This document shows positions 9,357 through 19,122 of a stretch of DNA of 64,000 nucleotides, one piece after another. The stretch's first letter is position 1. Each line of letters starts with the position of its first letter. Origin of the DNA: Ostreococcus mediterraneus (Eukaryota; Chlorophyta; Mamiellophyceae; Mamiellales; Bathycoccaceae). Under the pieces are notes generated by a model that did not search any database, was not told the origin of the DNA, and saw only the letters and a list, made by a program, of their open reading frames with translations. Location: the NCBI GenBank assembly GCA_012295225.1, contig WMKK01000017.1:124001-188000 (forward strand), in the 5' to 3' direction. The translations under genes and the position numbers were made by a program.

Positions 9357-10397
9357 CTAGACGGAAACATACTTTTTCACAATGCCTCGGAACCAATCCA
9401 ACGTAAACTCCAAATGATGCGCGTCGGGCACTAGAATAAACTCAAGACGCCCATCGGCGTCGAGCGCATCAAGTCCCAAACTCGCGTAAATACTCTCATT
9501 TTGGTCGTAAGGTACAATGGTTTGATTTACCGAGCCACCGATGACGTGCGAACCGAACCACGAACTCTCTTTTGGAAACACCATGTCGTCATTTTCAAAC
9601 ATGATGCACACAAACTTTTCAAGACTCATCAGGGCATTTCTATATTCTACATTTTCATTTGCTTGCCCTTCGTTGTTGATTTCAGGTAAGAAAATGTTCG
9701 TCTCCAGGTAGCGTTGATAGCTCGCGTGAGTTCTAGTGTCACGAAAATATTGCGCCTGCACGACATTCCATCGCGCCCAGGCACTCGCACTCGCCGAACT
9801 CGCCGCTCGATTCAACCATCTACACGCAATTGTGGGAGCATCACCGTCGCCATCATCTCCACACCCAGGAACCGACTCCACGCCCATGTGCTGCGCACCA
9901 AACGTCACCAGCGTTTTCGCGCGGACCCGCGACCCGCACCTCTCCACCACTGCGCGCATAAACTGCCCCCCTTGCGAAAATCCATATCCGTGGTATCCTT
10001 GGGCGTGCCTCACCGCGCCATCAGCCGCGAGCAACGCGCACACCGCGTCAACCTGGTCGTTCACGCGTCCCACGTAGCCCGCCCAGCGGTCCCGCGACGC
10101 GCTCGACCCAAACGTCAACGACTTCACACACGCGTTCTCCTCCCCGAGCGCATCGAGTGCGGCGCGCTGTAAGACGCCCATGGAATTTCTATCCGCGCCG
10201 TAGTCACCCATGCCGTGCCAGAACACCACAACGTGCGCGGGCGCGTCGCAATTTCCAACATCCACGCTCGATGCGACAACCGGACCGGCGTCGCTCCAAC
10301 GCGCGAAACCGCGCGCATCGACGGTCGTCGCGCGCCACGCGAGCGCGATGGTCATCACAGCGCACGTCGCGCGAGCGATGGCGCGACGCGCGTGCAT
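9357..10397 (-). CDS. Palmitoyl-protein thioesterase (PPT1-like)
   Basis: 346 residues from the ATG at 10397. The N-terminus is a hydrophobic signal peptide (A-T-C-A-V-M-T-I-A-L-A-W-R-A). The alpha/beta-hydrolase core shows V-V-V-F-W-H-G-M-G-D, the nucleophile elbow G-F-S-Q-G-G-Q-F, and a late Asp/His pair in V-P-D-A-H-H-L-E-F, all typical of PPT1. The enzyme removes fatty acyl groups from S-acylated proteins in the lysosome/vacuole. A longer start is possible but would overlap the divergent gene at 10504, so the signal-peptide ATG is preferred. Confidence 0.9.
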   Translation of the reverse strand: MHARRAIARATCAVMTIALAWRATTVDARGFARWSDAGPVVASSVDVGNCDAPAHVVVFWHGMGDYGADRNSMGVLQRAALDALGEENACVKSLTFGSSASRDRWAGYVGRVNDQVDAVCALLAADGAVRHAQGYHGYGFSQGGQFMRAVVERCGSRVRAKTLVTFGAQHMGVESVPGCGDDGDGDAPTIACRWLNRAASSASASAWARWNVVQAQYFRDTRTHASYQRYLETNIFLPEINNEGQANENVEYRNALMSLEKFVCIMFENDDMVFPKESSWFGSHVIGGSVNQTIVPYDQNESIYASLGLDALDADGRLEFILVPDAHHLEFTLDWFRGIVKKYVSV

Positions 10398-10503
10398 GAT
10401 GGCGTCCGTCGTCGCGCGATAATCAATGGCGCGACTCGCAGTCAACGACCGCCGATGCGGCGTCACAACGCGCGCTGCTCGGTGACGGCGACGGAGACCG
10501 CGC

Positions 10504-11634
10504 ATGGGGTGCGCATCGAGCGCACCGCGCGTGGACATCGCGCGCGATGATGCGCGCGACGTGGATGTCAGCGCCGACGCGTGCGCGACGATGGGCGCAA
10601 ACGTACAAGATGAGCTGCGGGTGATTGATGGTGATGCGGATGGAGCTCAATCGTCGTCCGACACGCGCGTCGACGTCGATGATGACGACGATGACGATGA
10701 TGATGGTTGTGAAACCTACGCCGAGGTGTGGACGCCGAATGCGCGAGAGGCGGCGCCGGAGCTGACGGAGGTGTCGGTGAGCGACGACGAGGCTTTTGAA
10801 CCGACGCCGCGGTCTAGGCTCACGGTGACGCCTTTGTCGACGACAAGAAGTATCGGCAGTCGCGGAGGTCATGAAAGTAATACTTTAGTAGGATGTTTGC
10901 CGAGCTCATCAGAAGATGATGCGTTACACGCGCGCCTTAGAGCGATGGAGCGCGCGGTGGATGTTTTGGGCGACCGTGCGCGCGACGCAGACTTGTGTGA
11001 GATTGCGTATCACGAGATGCGAGAGACGTACGATGCGCTACGGCGAGATGCGAGAGCTTTTTGTGCTGAGTGCGCACTCGAAGCCGAAGCGGCGATCGGT
11101 GCGGCTCAAAGGGCAGTGAAAGATGCGCGCCGCGCGCTGAAGCAGCAAGCGATGCAATTTGACGGCCTAGTCGACGATATGGAACGCAATTTTCGTCACA
11201 ATGTGGCGACAGCGACGTTGAAGTCAAAATCTGAAGCCGCTCGGGCGAAATTACGCGCGAGTGAGGCTTTGGAGGAATGTGAAAAGTATAGACATGAGGT
11301 TTTGCGATTGCAAGATGAACTTCAACGCGCGAGCGACGCGCTCGCCATTTCGAGCGCGACGGTTGAAAGTCATGCACCTTCTTCGACGTCGAAGAATGCG
11401 ATCGTTCAGTTGCGCTGGAGACTCCTCGCCTCGCTTGCGTTACGTCGAAGCGAGCGTGAGTGTGTGCTCGACGCTGAAGATTGTCTACAGGCGTTTGCCG
11501 AGCAGGAGCTTCAATTAGAGCTCGCGAAGAGAGACCAACGAAGCGCAACCTTGGCGCTCGCAGAAATGAACTCGATGCTTATAGAAAGTCGCGATGAAGT
11601 GTACGACCTGAAAGCCGCTAAGCAGCGCGTATAA
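10504..11634 (+). CDS. Coiled-coil protein with N-myristoylation/palmitoylation signal
   Basis: 376 residues. The ATG at 10504 gives M-G-C-A-S-S, matching the consensus for N-myristoylation at Gly2 with Ser6 and a neighbouring Cys3 that could be palmitoylated. That predicts stable attachment to a membrane. An acidic low-complexity run (D-V-D-D-D-D-D-D-D-D-D-G) follows near residue 60, and residues 130-376 are predominantly helical and heptad-rich. No enzymatic domain is recognised. The lipid signal also supports this start codon. Confidence 0.65.
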   Translation: MGCASSAPRVDIARDDARDVDVSADACATMGANVQDELRVIDGDADGAQSSSDTRVDVDDDDDDDDDGCETYAEVWTPNAREAAPELTEVSVSDDEAFEPTPRSRLTVTPLSTTRSIGSRGGHESNTLVGCLPSSSEDDALHARLRAMERAVDVLGDRARDADLCEIAYHEMRETYDALRRDARAFCAECALEAEAAIGAAQRAVKDARRALKQQAMQFDGLVDDMERNFRHNVATATLKSKSEAARAKLRASEALEECEKYRHEVLRLQDELQRASDALAISSATVESHAPSSTSKNAIVQLRWRLLASLALRRSERECVLDAEDCLQAFAEQELQLELAKRDQRSATLALAEMNSMLIESRDEVYDLKAAKQRV

Positions 11635-11733
11635 ATAGCACTAAACATTGTAACAACATCAAACAGGACATTCCTCGAGCGCGTGAGGTGCTATTACAAG
11701 CTCGGGCTGGGTATTAAATTACCAACGTTGGTA

Positions 11734-14700
11734 TTAAATTCGCGCGTTCGAGCGAACAGGTGAAAACGGCTCTGTGAGCCTGCGGTCCGAGTAGAATGTT
11801 CGATGTTCGTTCAGAACATTCATCGATTCAGTGGCAATACGATTGACTCTTTCGCGAAGTGCATCCCCACGAGCAGCGAGATCGAACTGTCCGGACAGAC
11901 TTTCGCGGACGTTTTCCAGTGATCCGTCGTCGTCCTGTGCGGTTTCGTACATGTTCACTTCGCTCATGATTTTTGCGTAGCTTCGATCGTACGAATCCGG
12001 CTCGACGACAATTGGCCGAATAGTTATTGGCGATCCCGTTGGTGTGGAGTATCTTGATGAATACGGACTTCTTTGCGCGGCGTGCGACAACGTCGTCGTC
12101 TCGTAATGAGACCCATGCTGAAGCGCTCGAATATTTTCTTCGTAGCTCTTGTCAAAATCCCACCCAGTTACTCGAGATTCGATTGGCACGACGCGTAAAT
12201 GAACCACACTATCATCAGTTGGAGATTTTGTGTTCAATTTCCATTCGTTGAACACGCTTCTAATGACGCGCTTTTGCACATGCGCCGCTCGGAGACGGCG
12301 ATACTTGATTACGTCCACACACTGTAACCATGATCGCAACACCTTGCGCCTTATTCTATTCGCCAAGATATCATGCATCTTATTAACCATGCGCAACCGG
12401 TGCGCTGAAATACGGCGCACGTATGCCGCCCATGCCGAGCACATTGGATTCCGGTACAACTTTATATTTCTCGCGACGCCCCAACGAATGGCGACATTAA
12501 CTCTGACCATGTCTGACACGGATGCATGCGTGACGTGCAACGGCGCGATGGCGCGTTCCATGTTATCAAGGCGCCGCTGCGTAACTCTGAAAGATGACAT
12601 CTGTCGCACATACGATGACCAACTCAGCAGACACTTTGTGAGTTGTCTCCGACGCATGCGTTGTAAACTCTTTGAGATGAGCTCTCGCTGCCGCTTAAAC
12701 TTTATGACTTGCCCTGACCATCCATTGAATGCTCGTGTGATACACCTATTCTGCATACGAGATACGCAAACGTGAGCGACATTTATGAGACGACGCTCAC
12801 GCGCACGTTCTTCACGTCCATCCTGAACAAAAGTTTTCCAAGCGTTGAACGTACGAACACTTTCACGGTAACGCAAGCGCTTTATAAACTTAGCCACGAT
12901 GACTCTGGATCTAAACTGTTCCTGTGCGCCTTCGAACCAAGCTGTAAACGCACGAGATAACAGTCGATGACGCATACGTTGGATGACGTTCTGCGCGCGC
13001 ATGATTGCGAGCCTGCGGTCTTCGGCAAATTGCGCCCAACGCGCAAACGCGCGAGCGATAGAGCGTGATTTAATTCTCGCGCACACGCGCATAGCCTTGG
13101 CCTCCCGTACCTTGGACATTTTCGCATCGACTGCATTTTCTCGCCATTGCACGAAATAATACCCGAGCGTTCGCTGTGTCGCGTTCCCCATGAGTTGTAA
13201 AAGTTTATTTGATCGAAGTTTCTCCTGGAGTAGCTTCTCAGCTTGTACAGCCTTTGTTTCACGAGCGACGGAAGCCCACAGTTCGAAACACCCACGCAAA
13301 GAACGATCGCGAGCACGTTCTAAGCAACGACCGATGATGGCTCTGTAACGTTTTTGCATTTGTACGCTGTGGTACCATGCGTTGAAAGACTTGAACATTA
13401 CCCTCTGAATCAAACGCGTGAGCGCGAGATCCATAAGCAGGACTTCGCGGCGCTGATCCCCCGCCGCTCGTTTCCATTGGGCAAATAATCTGCTCAGCGT
13501 GATGTTTTGCGCTTTTGCAATTACCTTGGACACGATTGCTCGCTCGCGCTGCGCCGTAGATACCGCGAGTACCCAGTCAGAGAATGCACAATATAAACGC
13601 TTTGATGATATACGCATCACCGCACGGTTCAACAACTTCCGCTGTCTCTGTTTCACGTACGTGCGATTGAGCCATCCAGAGAAAGCGTACGAAAGTTTGC
13701 AGTGGGATATTTTCCCGACTGCCCGCTGTATGATGACGCGATACCGCTTCGAATCCTCGGTTGCCTCAACCCATTTGTCAAATGCGAGACGAGTGTGGTT
13801 TTGACGCATTTTCTGCGCCGCACGCAACAAGAGCTTGCGCTGTTGAACCAACGTCGTGGTAGCCTCCTTCCATCGCATGAAAGCTTTTGTTTGCTCACGC
13901 ATTTCAATTGACGCGATGATTTTGTTTGCCGTTTTTCGCTGTTGACGGCAGCGTACAGCGTGTTCTCGCCACCGTGAAAACGCACGAGTCAACCGTTCTC
14001 GGGCAATACCTCTCGATTGCAAAGCCACGATGCTTTCAATCTTCTGTAACCGAATCCTAGTCTCTATAATATCTTCTACTGTGACACGCCACGCGTTGAA
14101 TGCCTGCGATAGCAAACGGTTTGTGGCTCGGCTCAAGGCGCCACGCATGAGTTCACGTTGACGCTTATTTTCCTGCACCTTGTCGTACCATGACTCAAAG
14201 GCGGCAAACTGCAATCGTGCAGTAAGACGATTTACCGCCCAAGTTAACTTTAAGCGTTGATTGTTCTTCTTGAGGGCAAACTCGCGCCATTCCGAGTACA
14301 CAAAACGCAATAAACGTCGGGTGCGAATGGAATCAAAGATTTCACGCTTTTGATCCAGCATCGCATCCCTTATTTCCTCATTCATTCTTTCATTACGCGT
14401 GTTCCTAGCGAGCGATGCCCATCCCCAGAATGCCAAAGCAAGCGCAGCTCGTGAAGACTGAAGGCGCATTCGTTCTGCCATTTTGTATGCATGCTCGCGC
14501 ACATTCTTCATGTTCTCAACTTCACCTCGCCATTCGGAGAAAGCTTTTTGAAACATGCGTCGGTCATGTCGACGACGCGCCTTAGCAATCGTTAAATCAT
14601 TCACTGATTTCTCATGCGTAATAAATTCTTGCCAAATGTGGAATGCGCGATATAGTTTTAGCGACTTGCGACGATAGATGTGTCTCGTCACAAGTTTGCG

Positions 14701-15987
14701 CAAACGTTTATTTTCCCGAGCAACCGTAACCCAACTCATAAAGAATTTACGTTGCGTCGAAACTAAAAGCCAAGATATCGCCTTTTGCCCATTCGTCATT
14801 TGTACGCGGTGCTCCTCTGTCCTCGCACGCCACTGCTCGAATGCCTTGAACACAATTCTCGAAGTCAAACGCGTCAAACACTGTAACGCCCGCTTGTCGT
14901 TCAATCGCACCCGAACGGTTTCGTCTCGCCAGGCGTAAAACGCAGAATAGAGCTTGTTGTTCGTCAACTCCAACAACATACGCTCAGCACGTTTTCTGCG
15001 AACACGTTCTTGCTTAGCGGTATCAACTTCGCGCCTCCATGCATCTAGTATAAAAATCTTCATGTGCCATTTTGACTTGGCAAGGCAACGCAGCACCGCA
15101 AGTCGACACCACTTGTCTCGCACCAATTTGTTTTTCCAAGCACCAAAGTACGAACGGGTGAGTTTGTTTTTTATCGTTGTGTAACGACTATCAGCTTTAA
15201 TCGCCAAGAGCTTCTTACGCTCTAATTGATCGCGCCAAGCTTCAAAACAAAGACGCGACGTGAGCACCTCGCGACGCAAAAACATATTCGCTGCGCGCTT
15301 CACCATCACCTTCCTCGCCGCCATCTTCGTCGCTTGTGTGCGCCATGCATTGAACACATCCAACATAATTCTTCTATCTACCGTCTTTGCCGCTATCACC
15401 CCGCATGCGCCACGAAGCTTCTCAATTTTGTCTGCATTCGACGCTCTCGTGTGTGTAAACATCGCGACTACGTTGTGCATCGCGCGCACGCCGCTTTCAA
15501 TCGGCTTCGGCGCAGCTTCCACACCGTGCAAAGTCACCGCCGTCGCGCGCGACAACGATTCATCGTCGCTCGGCGGTGATAACACTTCAACGTACACCAC
15601 CCACGACCCTTGATGTCGACGATTCACAAACTCCACAGCTCCGCCTTCGAGCGCACGCCACGTAAACTGCTCGTTCACCCCAAACCTCGACGAAAAACAC
15701 ACCAATTTCGGCGTCTTACGCTGCCGCCGTTGCACCATCAACCCACTCGAGACGTGCTCAAACCCAACATAGCCCTCAACGCCATCGTTCACGTGTATAC
15801 GAAACCTTACGTCCTCATCTGAGACGTTGGCGTCGCTCGTCGACGTCGTCTCGAGCCAGCGTTTCACTACGCCATCATCAACGTCTTCATGCGCGCGCGC
15901 TCTCTCGCGACACACATAGAGCGCGAAACTCGACGCACAGCGTATACGTACGTGTGTTCCGTGCGCCAAAGCGCGCTCGACGCCCAT
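11734..15987 (-). CDS. Sfi1-like protein with about 30 centrin-binding repeats
   Basis: 1417 residues, intronless. From about residue 200 to 1290 it consists of some 30 units of 30-36 residues, each with the Sfi1 signature A-F-x-x-W-[RK] preceded by Leu and followed by a basic/hydrophobic helix (for example A-F-N-A-W-R, A-F-S-R-W-R, A-F-A-R-W-A). Such units form one long helix, each binding a centrin. Sfi1 builds the half-bridge of the yeast spindle pole body and is centrosomal in animals. Residues 1-170 are different: beta-rich, with Y-V-G-F-E-H and Q-F-T-W-R-A elements, possibly a beta-trefoil or lectin-like fold (weak inference). The C-terminal 130 residues are Ser/Thr-rich and may be a regulatory tail. 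A role in organising centrin fibres or the mitotic pole is likely from the family. Confidence 0.88.
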   Translation of the reverse strand: MGVERALAHGTHVRIRCASSFALYVCRERARAHEDVDDGVVKRWLETTSTSDANVSDEDVRFRIHVNDGVEGYVGFEHVSSGLMVQRRQRKTPKLVCFSSRFGVNEQFTWRALEGGAVEFVNRRHQGSWVVYVEVLSPPSDDESLSRATAVTLHGVEAAPKPIESGVRAMHNVVAMFTHTRASNADKIEKLRGACGVIAAKTVDRRIMLDVFNAWRTQATKMAARKVMVKRAANMFLRREVLTSRLCFEAWRDQLERKKLLAIKADSRYTTIKNKLTRSYFGAWKNKLVRDKWCRLAVLRCLAKSKWHMKIFILDAWRREVDTAKQERVRRKRAERMLLELTNNKLYSAFYAWRDETVRVRLNDKRALQCLTRLTSRIVFKAFEQWRARTEEHRVQMTNGQKAISWLLVSTQRKFFMSWVTVARENKRLRKLVTRHIYRRKSLKLYRAFHIWQEFITHEKSVNDLTIAKARRRHDRRMFQKAFSEWRGEVENMKNVREHAYKMAERMRLQSSRAALALAFWGWASLARNTRNERMNEEIRDAMLDQKREIFDSIRTRRLLRFVYSEWREFALKKNNQRLKLTWAVNRLTARLQFAAFESWYDKVQENKRQRELMRGALSRATNRLLSQAFNAWRVTVEDIIETRIRLQKIESIVALQSRGIARERLTRAFSRWREHAVRCRQQRKTANKIIASIEMREQTKAFMRWKEATTTLVQQRKLLLRAAQKMRQNHTRLAFDKWVEATEDSKRYRVIIQRAVGKISHCKLSYAFSGWLNRTYVKQRQRKLLNRAVMRISSKRLYCAFSDWVLAVSTAQRERAIVSKVIAKAQNITLSRLFAQWKRAAGDQRREVLLMDLALTRLIQRVMFKSFNAWYHSVQMQKRYRAIIGRCLERARDRSLRGCFELWASVARETKAVQAEKLLQEKLRSNKLLQLMGNATQRTLGYYFVQWRENAVDAKMSKVREAKAMRVCARIKSRSIARAFARWAQFAEDRRLAIMRAQNVIQRMRHRLLSRAFTAWFEGAQEQFRSRVIVAKFIKRLRYRESVRTFNAWKTFVQDGREERARERRLINVAHVCVSRMQNRCITRAFNGWSGQVIKFKRQRELISKSLQRMRRRQLTKCLLSWSSYVRQMSSFRVTQRRLDNMERAIAPLHVTHASVSDMVRVNVAIRWGVARNIKLYRNPMCSAWAAYVRRISAHRLRMVNKMHDILANRIRRKVLRSWLQCVDVIKYRRLRAAHVQKRVIRSVFNEWKLNTKSPTDDSVVHLRVVPIESRVTGWDFDKSYEENIRALQHGSHYETTTLSHAAQRSPYSSRYSTPTGSPITIRPIVVEPDSYDRSYAKIMSEVNMYETAQDDDGSLENVRESLSGQFDLAARGDALRERVNRIATESMNVLNEHRTFYSDRRLTEPFSPVRSNARI

Positions 15988-16323
15988 ACCGCGAAATGTA
16001 CGACGGCGTAAAGGGTGTCGTGGACGACCGTTATGCGTTCGTTTCAGACCGTTCCCCTGCGCTTGCGTGCGCGCAGGCGACGACGACGGCGGTGATCACG
16101 CCGCCTCGCGCGCGGGTGCGGTGTGCGTGTGCGTGTTCTAGCGCTTGGGCATCGCGCGCGCGATATGCGGGCGGTGTCGCACGCGGTGTGATGTGGAGCT
16201 TGTTGTGTGCCTGTCGCTCGAGGCTTCGCGGCTCGAGCGCGTTCGTTCTACTCTAACAATCTATGTGCTATCTCTATGACCTCTCTCGTGTCTCTCACCA
16301 CGCTGGCGAAGAAAACAAATAAT
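15988..16323. other. Intergenic between Sfi1-like and pseudouridine synthase genes
   Basis: 336 bases, presumably the Sfi1 promoter and the 3' region of the next gene, as both lie on the minus strand. Contains purine/pyrimidine-alternating GC-rich stretches (gcgcgcgcg, gtgcgtgtgcgtg). No gene seen. Confidence 0.5.
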
Positions 16324-17865
16324 TTATATATGATTACCGTCGTTGATGCGCAAGTCGAAGGAGCGCATGGCGGCGACGAAATGCTCTGGAGGTGACGCGA
16401 CGAGCGTCGTCAACGCGCCCGTTTCTGGATGCATGAATCGAAGCGAGCGAGCGTGAAGATGTAAAGGAATCCCACGCGCGTTGGATGTGCGGCGCATGGC
16501 TCGGCCGAGGATGGATTCGTTGGATTCTTGTATATCCGGATCGTCGCGACGCTTTCGTGCGGCGTCTTCTATGGAGACGAGCTTGGATTTCCAAATTTTG
16601 TTCCTGTCGGACCACCCGTACTTGTAGTCGCCCAAGATTGGCGCGGCGAGCGCCTTGGATACGTGGACTCGGAGTTGGTGCTTGCGTCCAGTGATGGGGG
16701 TGAGCTCAAGTAATGTTGGACCGTGTTCATCGGCCGATGCGAGGACCTTGAACTTTGTCGTCGCGGCTTTAGATCCTATTTGTTCCTCTTCTCTAAAATT
16801 GGCGCGCGATGTTTCGCCAGCGCCGACAATTACTGAACCACCTCCAGCGGCGGCGTCGTATACACGCCAACCACCGACAAGTCGCACGAGTTCACGAGAC
16901 GAATCTTCTTCGCTACTATCCGAGCCTTCGAGCAGCGGGGCATCGATCCAACCTTCGCATAACCCTCGCGGCGGATGCGTGCCCGAGAGTGCCCAGTACG
17001 TCTTTGTCAAACCTTCGTCCCCGATGTTCTGATCCCCCGAAGACAACTGCGCGCGTAGAATTTCTGTGAAATCAGTTTTACTTTTCCTTCGAAATAGTGC
17101 ATTGAGCTTGTTCGCCGCGAATGCGGTGCGCGCGAGAACTAAGACGCCCGAAGTATCGCGGTCCAATCTGTGCACCAGACGCGGCGCTTCGGCTGCGTCA
17201 AACTTTAACGCCCCGCGTAAATCGTACACGCTCACATCGACTCCTTGCCCAGGCATTGTGGCCAATCCTGGCGGCTTATTAATCGCCAGCACGTGCTCAT
17301 CCTTGTAAATCACACATTTCTGGATAGCCTCCGAGAACGCCACATTCGACGACGCTTCCGCCGCGGCGTCCTCGAGCTCACCTTCTTCCCGAAACGTTGC
17401 CCAATACCACCCCTTTGTGCTTCGATCATCTGGCACCGCTAAAAACTCCCCAGGCTCTAATACTCGACTCTTTGCCGCACGCTTCAAATTCCTCGCCGGT
17501 TCGTACGCCTCAAAACTCCCCAAACCGCGTCGAACTTGTCTGTCCCGAAACAGCTTATGCGCCGCAGCGCCCGCACGTTCGCCCCGACGGTACGAATACA
17601 CATCCCCACCGCTCGGTGCGTGTCGTAAGTACTTCCTCAGCCACTGCAGCGCGGTCACCGCGTCGTCGTCGGTGCGCCACGACGGCACGGGCGGCGTCAC
17701 CACTTTGTACTCCAATCGACCGTTACCGCGTCCTCCATCAACGCCGACACCGCCGTCGTCGTCGTCGTCGCCGACGCCGCCAGCGCTCGATACGAAGCGT
17801 GCGAACCCACGCGTGCGGTCCAACGCGCGAACGCGCGCGAACGCCGCGCGGGCGGTGCGCAACAT
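16324..17865 (-). CDS. RluA-family RNA pseudouridine synthase, probably mitochondrial
   Basis: 513 residues from the ATG at 17865. The first 35 residues are Arg/Ala/Phe-rich without acids (M-L-R-T-A-R-A-A-F-A-R), a mitochondrial-type presequence. The catalytic core follows: I-N-K-P-P-G-L, then the motif H-R-L-D-R-D-T-S-G with the catalytic Asp, K-T-Y-W-A-L, and the C-terminal T-G-R-K-H-Q-L-R-V-H motif of RluA/RluC/D and human RPUSD enzymes. It isomerises uridine to pseudouridine in rRNA, tRNA or mRNA; the RNA target cannot be told. About 170 residues before the core are family-variable. The divergent WD40 gene starts only 31 bases away. Confidence 0.9.
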   Translation of the reverse strand: MLRTARAAFARVRALDRTRGFARFVSSAGGVGDDDDDGGVGVDGGRGNGRLEYKVVTPPVPSWRTDDDAVTALQWLRKYLRHAPSGGDVYSYRRGERAGAAAHKLFRDRQVRRGLGSFEAYEPARNLKRAAKSRVLEPGEFLAVPDDRSTKGWYWATFREEGELEDAAAEASSNVAFSEAIQKCVIYKDEHVLAINKPPGLATMPGQGVDVSVYDLRGALKFDAAEAPRLVHRLDRDTSGVLVLARTAFAANKLNALFRRKSKTDFTEILRAQLSSGDQNIGDEGLTKTYWALSGTHPPRGLCEGWIDAPLLEGSDSSEEDSSRELVRLVGGWRVYDAAAGGGSVIVGAGETSRANFREEEQIGSKAATTKFKVLASADEHGPTLLELTPITGRKHQLRVHVSKALAAPILGDYKYGWSDRNKIWKSKLVSIEDAARKRRDDPDIQESNESILGRAMRRTSNARGIPLHLHARSLRFMHPETGALTTLVASPPEHFVAAMRSFDLRINDGNHI

Positions 17866-17896
17866 GCGCAAACACAACACCAACGCGCGTCACACT

Positions 17897-19054
17897 ATGA
17901 CGCCCGCGCCCGCGATTTGCGCGCGCGCGTCGTCATCGACCGCGATCTCGCGCGCGGCGGTGCATTACGGACGCACGTTCGATGCGAGTTTCGCCCCTGA
18001 TCTCGCGGTTTGGGCGCCGGGCGCGATCGAGGCGGGCGCTGAAGGCGACGAGGTGGATGTGTTGGTGACGTGCGGCGAGGATTCGCGCGCGCGAGTGATG
18101 CGGTGCGATTCGCGGGGAGTGACGGACGTTGGCACGTGTCGAGGACATGATGGGGAGGTTTTACGCGTCGCGTTCGGTGCGCGCGACGGTGCGTTTGCGA
18201 CGGCGAGCGCGGATGGGTCGTGTAAGATGTGGAGGCTCGGGCGTGCGTCGGCAGAGTCTACGACGAGCGGTGATGTCGTCGTTGAATGCGTACAGACGTT
18301 AGATGAGCACCCGGGCGAAGTGTATGGGTGTTGTTTCATGGATGATGTCAAAATGGGCACGATTGCGACGTGTTCGGAGACTGAAGTGTATTGCATAGAC
18401 GTGGAAACGAAGACTCGGTTGGGCGCGTCCAAACGCGAGGAGAGCGATAAAGAAAATGTGGCGGCATCCACCCCAGATCGCTGGTCGCCCGGGTATTTGT
18501 TCTCTATGACGAGATCGCAAGAGTTGGGTGTTTTAGCGTGCGGGTGCTCGGATGGGGCGATTCGAGTGTATAGCGACGGAGCTCGCGGTGGCGGTTTCGG
18601 CGACGTCGTCGCCGTGGCCACGCCACATCCAAACGCCATCGTTGGGACAACCATGTTCATTGATGATGGGCGCGTGCTCGCGTCTGTGGGACTAGATGGT
18701 ACGATTGCTTTGACTGACACGCGAACGTGGGGAATGTTTCGGCGAATATCGTCGGGAACGCCGCTCATGAGCGCGTGCGGTATCGGCGGCGGTTGGCTCG
18801 GAATGGTTGGGAGCGCGGGCGTCGTGCGCGCCATCGATGCTGTGTACGACGAGGCGTCTCCCGCGTGTGTGTTCATACCACCCGTCGATCCGCTTGTGCC
18901 TTTGTTTTGCGTAGCGGCGAACGCGAGAGGCACGCGATTGGCGTGTGCGGGCGCGGGAGTTCCTGTGGCGACTCCGGCGCTCGCTGCTGCTTTCGGCGTG
19001 AAACGCCCAGACCCGAGTCGCCTCGATGTATGGACAGTCAGTCGTGATGAGTGA
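17897..19054 (+). CDS. WD40-repeat protein
   Basis: 385 residues from the ATG at 17897; the frame is open further upstream but runs into the divergent gene. Beta-propeller repeats are visible: G-H-D-G-E-V-L-R-V-A-F then A-T-A-S-A-D-G-S-C-K-M-W-R, a second unit H-P-G-E-V-Y-G-C-C-F, and later V-L-A-S-V-G-L-D-G-T-I-A-L-T-D-T-R. An S-D-K-E-N motif around residue 190 matches the short KEN degron of anaphase-promoting-complex substrates but may be chance. No specific family is recognised. It is probably a seven-bladed adaptor. Confidence 0.75.
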   Translation: MTPAPAICARASSSTAISRAAVHYGRTFDASFAPDLAVWAPGAIEAGAEGDEVDVLVTCGEDSRARVMRCDSRGVTDVGTCRGHDGEVLRVAFGARDGAFATASADGSCKMWRLGRASAESTTSGDVVVECVQTLDEHPGEVYGCCFMDDVKMGTIATCSETEVYCIDVETKTRLGASKREESDKENVAASTPDRWSPGYLFSMTRSQELGVLACGCSDGAIRVYSDGARGGGFGDVVAVATPHPNAIVGTTMFIDDGRVLASVGLDGTIALTDTRTWGMFRRISSGTPLMSACGIGGGWLGMVGSAGVVRAIDAVYDEASPACVFIPPVDPLVPLFCVAANARGTRLACAGAGVPVATPALAAAFGVKRPDPSRLDVWTVSRDE

Positions 19055-19122
19055 TGTGATTTCTTGGACTTAAAAACGTAGTTGCTAGTATGCATAGTTT
19101 TTAATATAGCTATGTCTATGTG

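Noticed and set aside
17965-19095. 376-codon minus-strand frame opposite the WD40 gene
   Set aside because: Ser/Thr/Pro-biased antisense shadow of GC-rich coding sequence; no motif.
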